A stretch of DNA of 41,422 nucleotides from Gordonia otitidis NBRC 100426 (GTDB lineage Bacteria > Actinomycetota > Actinomycetes > Mycobacteriales > Mycobacteriaceae). A program made the position numbers and the translations under genes. The notes beneath the pieces are model-generated. The model was not told the DNA's origin. It saw nothing but the letters and a program-made list of their open reading frames with translations, and did not search any database. The DNA lies in contig NZ_BAFB01000192.1 of NCBI RefSeq assembly GCF_000248075.1, positions 1 through 41,422 of the forward strand, given 5' to 3'. Shown here piece after piece: positions 33,591 to 41,422 of the stretch (the stretch's first letter is position 1; each line of letters begins with the position of its first letter).

Positions 33591-34843
33591 CCCAGCATCC
33601 TCTCTGCGAAACCACGCTGTCGCAGGGCAATTCGTGACGCCCATCCGGCGGCATCGATCGTGTTGTCGACAAGGTACGGCAGATGGTCAGCGACGTCGCC
33701 CGCATCGATGATCTGTGCTGTCGGACCCTGCTCGGGTGGAATCGGCACATCTGTCCGCTGCCAACGGAATTGCATGATCCCGGTCTCGTGTCCGGTGGTC
33801 TCGATCCAGTTGGCGACGCCGGGATTGCGGTGCGCGACGACCATGCGGATCATACCGTCGGCGTCGACCTGCGCCTGGGAAGAGTTCAGACTCGTCTGGT
33901 GATTGACGTAGTCGAGCGAGATGTACCACATACTGCCGAGTTGGAAACCCTGGTACGGCGCTGCGGATTTCGGCACCGTGATGATCATCGCCTCGTCCGG
34001 ACTCAGTCTGAAATGACCGACCGACGAGTACTGGGTCGACAGGCCGCCGGGTGTGAGTCGCGGAGGCGTGAAGGTGTTCACCGGCTCGTCGAGGTAGAAC
34101 CACGTGGGAAAGTTGAACCAGGTGTTCAGCCGCGCCAGGAGCATCTTCCCCGCGGTGGCATAACGTCGACGTACCCGCTCGAGATCGAGGTCGGGAGGCG
34201 CAGTACCGACGGTGTCGACACGCTCGATCGCTATCTCGCCCCTGCGTTGCGACCAGTCCGAGTACACCTCGCGCACCGCCAGCATCGACGCACCGTCACC
34301 GAGGCCGAAGTAGTCGGCTCGCTCGGACGCCGCGGCCTGGTCGGGCCCGAACATGATCTCGAATCTGCCGTCGTCGCCGATCGGTATCCGACGGTCGTCG
34401 AACGCGTCGTCACCACCCGGAACCTTGCTGGGTGTGTAGTCGCCGCGGAGTACCTGGAAGCTCAGATCGGTCGTGCTGCCGCGCCGCCCCCAGACGCGAT
34501 AGGTGGCGGTCGGCTCGATGTCTGCGTGCAGATAGAGGGTGTCGGGGTTGTCCAGGCCCATCTTGGTACTCGGACCCGTCGAGGTGACGAAACCCGGATG
34601 GGTACGGCTGCGAGCCCTCGCCAGTTGCACCGTCGCAGCGATGCTCCCGGCCAGGTAGTCGAAGCCCTCGGCCAGGTCGGCGTCGGTGCGGACGAAATCG
34701 GCACCGGCCACCAGCGCCTGCGCCCGGGAGATGGCATCGGTGAGAGGCCCGGTGACGTCGACGATCCGCTCCTGCTCAGCTGTCGCGACCGACGCGGTAC
34801 GCGGCGTCGTTGCCGTCACGGCGGTCTCGGCATCGCCGCTCAT
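33587..34843 (-). CDS. DUF1214 domain protein
   Basis: A 418-residue soluble-looking protein of the DUF1254/DUF1214 type, whose biochemical function is unknown. The C-terminal half has the DUF1214 pattern: DEAMIITVPKSAAPYQGFQLGSMWYISLDYVNHQTSLNSSQA, then MVVAHRNPGVANWIETTGHETGIMQFRW. No signal peptide is present. The ATG overlaps the hsaB stop (ATGA) and the stop overlaps the SDR start, so it is tightly coupled to the steroid genes. A binding or accessory role for hydrophobic intermediates is possible. Confidence 0.82.
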   Translation of the reverse strand: MSGDAETAVTATTPRTASVATAEQERIVDVTGPLTDAISRAQALVAGADFVRTDADLAEGFDYLAGSIAATVQLARARSRTHPGFVTSTGPSTKMGLDNPDTLYLHADIEPTATYRVWGRRGSTTDLSFQVLRGDYTPSKVPGGDDAFDDRRIPIGDDGRFEIMFGPDQAAASERADYFGLGDGASMLAVREVYSDWSQRRGEIAIERVDTVGTAPPDLDLERVRRRYATAGKMLLARLNTWFNFPTWFYLDEPVNTFTPPRLTPGGLSTQYSSVGHFRLSPDEAMIITVPKSAAPYQGFQLGSMWYISLDYVNHQTSLNSSQAQVDADGMIRMVVAHRNPGVANWIETTGHETGIMQFRWQRTDVPIPPEQGPTAQIIDAGDVADHLPYLVDNTIDAAGWASRIALRQRGFAERMLG

Positions 34844-35412
34844 AGCCAGGTGTCCCCTCCGGTCCAGGTCAAGAAGTTCTCGAGTTCTGCTTGCGCGGGG
34901 GTGACCCGCGGGTGCTCGGTGGACAGGTATCCGCCGCGATAGAAGAGAAGCGGCTTGTCCTGCAACACTTCTCCGAGTGTCAGGGCTCGTCCGATCACGA
35001 TGTGGTGGTCACCGCCGTCGTCGACGCGTTCGACCGAGCACTCGACCCAGGTCAAGCCGTGTCTTATCACCGGCAGTCCTGCAGGTGACGGGTCCCAGGC
35101 TATCCCCGCGAACTTGTCGTCGCCCGGCGCACCGAATGCGGCACTGACATCCTGCTGCCGGTTGGACAGGATGTTCACACAGAACTTCCCGTTCTGCTCG
35201 ATCACCTTCCAGGTCCGCGATGTCCTCTGCGGACAGAACAGCACCAGAGGTGGATCCAGCGAGAGCGCCGCGAAGGACTGACACGCGAAACCCGACGGCG
35301 CGCCGTCGGCCGTCAGCGTGGTGATGACTGTGACGCCGGTGCAGAACTGCCCCATCGCGGTCCGGAATTGACGTGTGTCGAAATCGCTTGACCCGTACGG
35401 TGTCTGCGCCAT
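34840..35412 (-). CDS. hsaB: HsaB, flavin reductase of 3-HSA hydroxylase
   Basis: Supplies reduced flavin to HsaA for hydroxylation of 3-HSA in steroid A/B ring breakdown. The 190-residue chain is a typical FMN-binding split-barrel reductase: MGQFCTGVTVITT, SFAALSLDPPLVLFC, FCVNILSNRQQDVSAAF and GGDHHIVIGRA. Length agrees with M. tuberculosis HsaB (187). The ATG at 35412 is 20 bp after the hsaC stop; the longer frame is unsupported. Cytosolic. Confidence 0.93.
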   Translation of the reverse strand: MAQTPYGSSDFDTRQFRTAMGQFCTGVTVITTLTADGAPSGFACQSFAALSLDPPLVLFCPQRTSRTWKVIEQNGKFCVNILSNRQQDVSAAFGAPGDDKFAGIAWDPSPAGLPVIRHGLTWVECSVERVDDGGDHHIVIGRALTLGEVLQDKPLLFYRGGYLSTEHPRVTPAQAELENFLTWTGGDTWL

Positions 35413-35432
35413 CTGGGCACTCGCCCTTCCGT

Positions 35433-37596
<2,164 letters not shown>

Positions 37597-37657
37597 CTTG
37601 GCCCGGCTCCTACCCTGTCGATTCACGGTCGTGAGACTTCCGTTTCAGATCTGAGAT

Positions 37658-37671
37658 TAGAACAGGTTCTA
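37658..37671. promoter_or_regulatory. KstR box near hsaA
   Basis: TAGAACAGGTTCTA matches TnnAACnnGTTnnA at every fixed position, and its outer half-sites are perfect inverted repeats (TAGAAC/GTTCTA). It lies 62 bp upstream of the hsaA start and likely represses that operon when no steroid-CoA is present. Confidence 0.85.
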
Positions 37672-37759
37672 GTTTTTGTCGAGATCTTGGCGCAGACGGG
37701 ACCTTGGCCCCATGTGCTGGTGCGATCGTGTGACGCAGAGTCGATGTGGACACGAATAC

Positions 37760-37773
37760 TGGAACCTGTTCTA
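37760..37773. promoter_or_regulatory. KstR box near kshA, inside a 26-bp palindrome
   Basis: TGGAACCTGTTCTA fits the KstR consensus. The flanks GAATACT (37754-37760) and AGTATTC (37773-37779) pair perfectly, extending the symmetry to 26 bp. It lies 92 bp upstream of kshA, so each divergent unit has its own box. Confidence 0.82.
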
Positions 37774-37865
37774 GTATTCGAAGTACAGCGGACCGCTCAG
37801 CGGCCGCGCGGCTCGGCGCCACCGCCGGCCGCAGTCGAACAGCCCTCGATCAAGGAGCACCGGAG

Positions 37866-39101
37866 ATGACCGTCACCCCACGACCCGCTGCGAACACCGG
37901 TCCATCCGGTGGTGCACGCGACAGTGACGTGCGCGAGATCGACACCGGGGTGCCACCGACGCGGTTCGCGCGGGGCTGGCACTGCCTGGGACTGCTCTCC
38001 GAGTTCGACGACGGCGAGCCCCACTCGATCACCGTCTTCGGTACGAAGCTCGCGCTCTGGGTACATGACGGTGAGGTCAACATCCTCGACGCCTACTGCA
38101 GACACATGGGCGGCGATCTCAGCCAGGGTTCGATACGCGACGGGAACGTCGCATGCCCATTCCACGGCTGGATGTGGAAGGGCAACGGGCGTTGCGCTGG
38201 CGTGCCGTATGCGAAACGCAATCCCAAACTCGCCAAGACCCGTTCGTGGCCGACGATGGTCCGTAACGGGCAGGTCTTCGTGTACAACGACCCCGAGGGC
38301 AACCCGCCGCCGGAGGACTGCATCATCCCGGCACTCGACGAGGTCGGGAGCGACGCCTGGACGGGGTGGACCTGGAATCGCCTCGTGATCGAGGGGTCGA
38401 ACTGCCGTGAGATCATCGACAACGTCGTCGACATGGCGCATTTCTTCTACGTCCACTACGCGCTGCCCGACTATTTCAAGAACGTCTTCGAAGGCGAAAC
38501 GGCCGCGCAGTACATGAATTCCCACGGCAGGCCCGACATCGATTTCGGGAGCGGCTACGCCGAGAGCCGACTCGAGTCGATGGCCGCGTATTACGGCCCG
38601 TCGTACATGCTCAACCCAATGGTCCAGTTCTACGGCGACTTCAAGATCGAAACCATCCTCACCAACTGCCACTACCCCATCGACGCCAACTCGTTCGTTC
38701 TCATGTACGGCGTGATGGCCAAGGTCCCCGAGGGCATGACCGGCGAGCAGGCGTCGCGGATGGCGCACAAGATCTCCAAGGGTGTCGAGGTCGGCTTCCT
38801 GCAGGACGTCGAGATCTGGAAGAACAAGACCCGCATCGACAACCCACTGCTGGTCGAGGAGGACGGGCCGGTCTACCAGCTTCGCCGTTGGTACGAGCAG
38901 TTCTACGTCGACTCCGCCGAGGTCAGCGACGAGATGACCCAGCGCTTCGAGTACGAGATCGACACCACCAAGGCTGTGGAGAGCTGGAACATCGAGGTGG
39001 CCGAGAACCTGCGTCGCAAGCACGAGCGCGAGAGGGCGGAAGCCGAGTTGTCAGGGTCTTCTGTATCGGAGACGTCGTCTGATACCGACACGCGAGTCTG
39101 A
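37866..39101 (+). CDS. kshA: KshA, 3-ketosteroid 9-alpha-hydroxylase oxygenase
   Basis: Rieske oxygenase that hydroxylates C9 of 3-ketosteroids, leading to B ring opening. Rieske ligands C78, H80, C97, H100 are visible (CRH, CPFH). Mononuclear iron ligands fit H192 and H197 in DMAHFFYVH, with N186 before and the Asp in FLQDVEIW at 314. The constant offset from M. tuberculosis KshA supports the call. AAGGAG lies 8 nt before the ATG at 37866; 411 aa. The C-terminus is a longer Glu/Ser-rich tail. Electrons would come from a KshB reductase, which is not in the window. Confidence 0.94.
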   Translation: MTVTPRPAANTGPSGGARDSDVREIDTGVPPTRFARGWHCLGLLSEFDDGEPHSITVFGTKLALWVHDGEVNILDAYCRHMGGDLSQGSIRDGNVACPFHGWMWKGNGRCAGVPYAKRNPKLAKTRSWPTMVRNGQVFVYNDPEGNPPPEDCIIPALDEVGSDAWTGWTWNRLVIEGSNCREIIDNVVDMAHFFYVHYALPDYFKNVFEGETAAQYMNSHGRPDIDFGSGYAESRLESMAAYYGPSYMLNPMVQFYGDFKIETILTNCHYPIDANSFVLMYGVMAKVPEGMTGEQASRMAHKISKGVEVGFLQDVEIWKNKTRIDNPLLVEEDGPVYQLRRWYEQFYVDSAEVSDEMTQRFEYEIDTTKAVESWNIEVAENLRRKHERERAEAELSGSSVSETSSDTDTRV

Positions 39102-39103
39102 CC

Positions 39104-39520
39104 ATGACGAGGGCCACCGATCGCATCGACACGGACGGGCTGCCGCAGCGCGACTCGCCCGCGCTCGCCGGGTGGTCCAAGGCGCCCGACTTCGGCGACG
39201 ACCCGCAGCGCCGAGCCGCCGTGCACGAGTCGACGGCCCGCGACCGTGAGCATTACCTCCGCGGCGGGATGACCGAGATCGAGTGTCGCGGGTGCCACGC
39301 GTGCGTGCTCGTCAAGAAGACGAGCGCACACCACACGAGCGTGCAGTGGAACCCCGACGCCCGCGAGCGGTGCACCGAACTCGCCCGCATTCGCGCGCAG
39401 GGTGGAAACCCGGCACTCGTCCCGACATGCTCACGGTTGTCGGCGAGCATCGATCACGGCGTCGCCGAGGGGATCATTCCGTCGGAGTCGCCGGAATCCG
39501 ACCCCGACGGGTACTGGTGA
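39104..39520 (+). CDS. Small Cys-rich partner encoded after kshA (Rv3527-like)
   Basis: A 138-residue protein starting 2 bp after the kshA stop, so almost certainly co-translated. In M. tuberculosis kshA (Rv3526) is likewise followed by a small gene, Rv3527. Five cysteines are C61, C64, C67, C90 and C109, the first three as CxxCxxC, which could bind zinc or an Fe-S cluster. No signal or helix. Function unknown; a role in KshA assembly or electron supply would fit. Its last 67 bp overlap the opposing membrane protein gene. Confidence 0.8.
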   Translation: MTRATDRIDTDGLPQRDSPALAGWSKAPDFGDDPQRRAAVHESTARDREHYLRGGMTEIECRGCHACVLVKKTSAHHTSVQWNPDARERCTELARIRAQGGNPALVPTCSRLSASIDHGVAEGIIPSESPESDPDGYW

Positions 39521-40020
39521 CGACGCCCGGTGGTGACGACGACGGCTATCACGCCGACGAACACGATGATCGCCACGACGAGCACCGCGATCACTCCGTA
39601 ACCCGGGTGGAGCACCTGCGCGCCCCGGGCGAGATCCAGGGTGTTGGTCACCGCGGCGTCGAGTAGTTGACCGGAGGGGTCTGCGAGCACGATTCCCGCG
39701 GCGACGGCCGAGCCGACTGCCGCGAGTCCGATCACGGCCAGCGCTGTCCACCGCAGGCGAGGACGCCACCACCCCGCGAGCGCCGCGAGCGCGATCACCG
39801 CCCCCAGCACGATCGTGACCAGCGCCGGTCGTTGCGTGTGCGCCTCGAGGAACGCAACGTCCTCGGGCTGCGCACCTGGCACCGACACACGCCCGACGCC
39901 TGAGATCTTCGAGTCGATGCCCTGATCGGAGTCCCCCCACGACACCAGACTGAACCCGACGATCAGCAGACCCGACACAGCGAACAACGGCCACGCGAGT
40001 GCACGCACACGGTCTGTCAT
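39454..40020 (-). CDS. Membrane protein of unknown function, 188 aa
   Basis: Four hydrophobic segments, near residues 9-28, 69-86, 91-113 and 142-165. The region between the first two (29-65) is polar and probably outside the cell. The tail from 166 is Ser/Gly/Asp-rich. I do not recognise the family. The last 67 bp overlap the 3' end of the KshA partner gene on the other strand; both frames look genuine by codon use. Confidence 0.7.
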   Translation of the reverse strand: MTDRVRALAWPLFAVSGLLIVGFSLVSWGDSDQGIDSKISGVGRVSVPGAQPEDVAFLEAHTQRPALVTIVLGAVIALAALAGWWRPRLRWTALAVIGLAAVGSAVAAGIVLADPSGQLLDAAVTNTLDLARGAQVLHPGYGVIAVLVVAIIVFVGVIAVVVTTGRRHQYPSGSDSGDSDGMIPSATP

Positions 40021-40151
40021 GGGTCAAGCGTGCCACCCGTTGTGTCACTCCCGCATCGACCTCCGACGTTCGGCGACGCCACCGATGACTTTTCGCGAGG
40101 ATGGAGGTCAGTACCGGCGTCTCACACCAGCACAGCAGAAGGGCCACTGTC

Positions 40152-40955
40152 ATGACCGAGTACACCGCTCCGCCCGGGGCTCCCGTCTGGTTCGACCTGA
40201 TGAGCAGCGACACCGCCAAGGCCATCGACTTCTACGGCGACCTGTTCGGCTGGCAGGTCGAGGAACCCAACCCGGATTTCGGCGGATATCAGAACTTCAC
40301 CCTCAACGGACACCGCGTCGCCGGTCTGATGCCGGCCATGGGCGAAGGGGCAGTACCCAACGTGTGGTCGTCGTACCTGCGGTCCGACGATCCCGAGGCG
40401 ACGCTCGAGCTGGTCACAGCCGCGGGCGGCTCGGTCATGCTTCCCCCGATGGACGTCGGCGAGGAGGGCACGATGGCCGTCGCGGTGGACTCTGCCGGCG
40501 CCGTGATCGGCTTCTGGAAACCGAACAGGCACAAGGGTTTCGCCGAGTGGGGCGTGCACGGCGCACCCTACTGGTTCGAGTGCGTGAGCCAGGACTACAC
40601 GAAGTCGGTCGTGTTCTATCCGGAGGTCGTCGGCGCCCGCGTCGAGACGGTCATCGACAACAGTGCCGTCGAGATCGTCGAGCCGGGCAACCCGCTGCGG
40701 TACTCGCAGGTGTTCTTCGGCGACATGTCCTACGCGGGAATCATGGACGCCGTCAACCTGTTTCCGCCCGAGCTGCCCTCGTTCTGGCAGATCTACGTCT
40801 GCGTCGACGACGTGCCCGCCACGGTCAAGCGCGCCGAGGAGATCGGCGGTTCGGTCATGATGCCCGCGACCGATACACCGTACGGCACGCTCGCGACACT
40901 GCACGATCCCAATGGGGCTCTGATCTCGCTGGGGCACCCGCCGGCAGGCATGTAG
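40152..40955 (+). CDS. Double VOC (glyoxalase-like) family protein
   Basis: A 267-residue protein built of two VOC modules (about 10-124 and 137-263), each opening with a P-x-W-x-(D/E) strand: PVWFDLMSSDTAKAIDFYGDLFGW and PYWFECVSQDYTKSVVFY. Similar in plan to Rv0577 (CFP32), linked to glyoxal or methylglyoxal handling. Metal ligands are not obvious, so enzyme activity is unproven. The ATG at 40152 has GAAGGG about 10 nt upstream; the earlier in-frame start is unsupported. Stands alone with a 131-bp gap before it. Confidence 0.85.
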   Translation: MTEYTAPPGAPVWFDLMSSDTAKAIDFYGDLFGWQVEEPNPDFGGYQNFTLNGHRVAGLMPAMGEGAVPNVWSSYLRSDDPEATLELVTAAGGSVMLPPMDVGEEGTMAVAVDSAGAVIGFWKPNRHKGFAEWGVHGAPYWFECVSQDYTKSVVFYPEVVGARVETVIDNSAVEIVEPGNPLRYSQVFFGDMSYAGIMDAVNLFPPELPSFWQIYVCVDDVPATVKRAEEIGGSVMMPATDTPYGTLATLHDPNGALISLGHPPAGM

Positions 40956-41101
40956 CGCGGAGCGTCGGCCCCCGGGGCACGACCACGGCCAGACGCGGCT
41001 CGAACTTGTGGACGCGGTCGGTGTACCAGCCGCGTCTACCAGTTCGGGCCGCGTTTGGGGCGCGAGGGAACCGCCGGGTGCTCGCGCGCGTCGGAGCTGT
41101 C

Positions 41102-41422
41102 ATGACCCCGTTCATCGCAGACGACCACGGCATCATCTACCGCAAGAAGGCACTGGCCGATGGCCTCACCGACGACGACCTGCGACGCGCGCTCAGACGC
41201 GGAGAGATCGTCCGCGTCGTCAGAGGTGCCTTCGCACCCGCCGACGTTCGTACACCCGAGGACGCGCACCGGCTCACCGTGATCGCGTCGGCAGTGCTCG
41301 GCATTGTCGCAGGTGTGGTGACCCATCAGTCGGCCGCCGCGATGCACAAGCTGCCGATGCTCAAGCCGAACTTCACACGCCTGCATGTCACCGACGGCAC
41401 CGCCAACCACGGTTGCCGCACT
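41102..41422 (+). CDS. AbiEi-type antitoxin-like protein, 3' end cut by window
   Basis: The frame from ATG 41102 runs to the window end (107 codons seen). It has the winged-helix N-terminus of the type IV antitoxin AbiEi / DUF559 group: IIYRKKALADGLTDDDLRRALRRGEIVRVVRGAF, then ASAVLGIVAGVVTHQSAAAMHKLP. In actinobacteria such proteins often occur alone and may end in a DUF559 nuclease-like domain, which would lie past the window. GGAG sits 5 nt before the ATG. A toxin gene cannot be checked here. Confidence 0.75.
   Translation, partial: MTPFIADDHGIIYRKKALADGLTDDDLRRALRRGEIVRVVRGAFAPADVRTPEDAHRLTVIASAVLGIVAGVVTHQSAAAMHKLPMLKPNFTRLHVTDGTANHGCRT

Noticed and set aside
39104..39520. KshA partner as a classic ferredoxin
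   Set aside because: CxxCxxC is present, but the fourth cysteine spacing and surrounding sequence do not fit known 2Fe-2S or 4Fe-4S ferredoxins; kept as unknown.

Overview
The window is high-GC (GC-rich third codon positions) actinobacterial DNA, most consistent with Gordonia or a close relative in the Mycobacteriales. This rests on gene content and order that match Mycobacterium tuberculosis blocks I know: cydA-cydB-cydD-cydC (Rv1623c-Rv1620c); the purine block purL / SCP-like / purF / purM / DUF3073 / YgfZ-like / aminodeoxychorismate lyase (Rv0803-Rv0812); kshA plus its small partner (Rv3526-Rv3527); and hsaA, hsaC, hsaB (Rv3570c-Rv3567c). The genus is an inference; no rRNA or database search supports it here.

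Layout. 1-1023: 3' end of a membrane protein gene. 1039-1485 (-): unknown 148-residue protein preceded by a long leader (about 1485-1824) with a strong promoter, a 12-codon mini-ORF and two abutting multibranched RNA structures. 2030-8231 (-): cydABDC, cytochrome bd oxidase and its CydDC exporter. 8446-11188: pabC diverging from a ygfZ-MOSC pair, then a DUF3073 gene. 11659-21934: purine genes purM, purF and purL interspersed with a SCP-like protein, a GCS2-family ligase, an NAD(P)-dependent dehydrogenase with a KstR-like operator, a GDPD and a Tyr/Gln-repeat membrane protein. 22048-23910: an orphan type VII secretion ATPase gene (eccA) split by a 4-bp tandem duplication and preceded by a 24-bp tandem repeat. 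23938-25413 (-): cysC-cysQ, PAPS synthesis and PAP removal. 25616-26661: two tandem paralogous secreted proteins.

26763-39520 looks devoted to steroid breakdown. An enoyl-CoA hydratase and three acyl-CoA dehydrogenase genes (+) start from a leaderless promoter overlapped by a KstR2-like box. A seven-gene minus-strand operon runs hsaA-hsaC-hsaB-DUF1214-SDR-sulfotransferase-TMEM175, and kshA with its CxxCxxC partner diverges from it. Two KstR-type boxes sit between hsaA and kshA. The operon has no hsaD.

39454-41422: a membrane protein, a double-VOC protein and the start of an AbiEi-type antitoxin-like gene cut by the window end. I saw no rRNA, tRNA, CRISPR array, insertion sequence or prophage.
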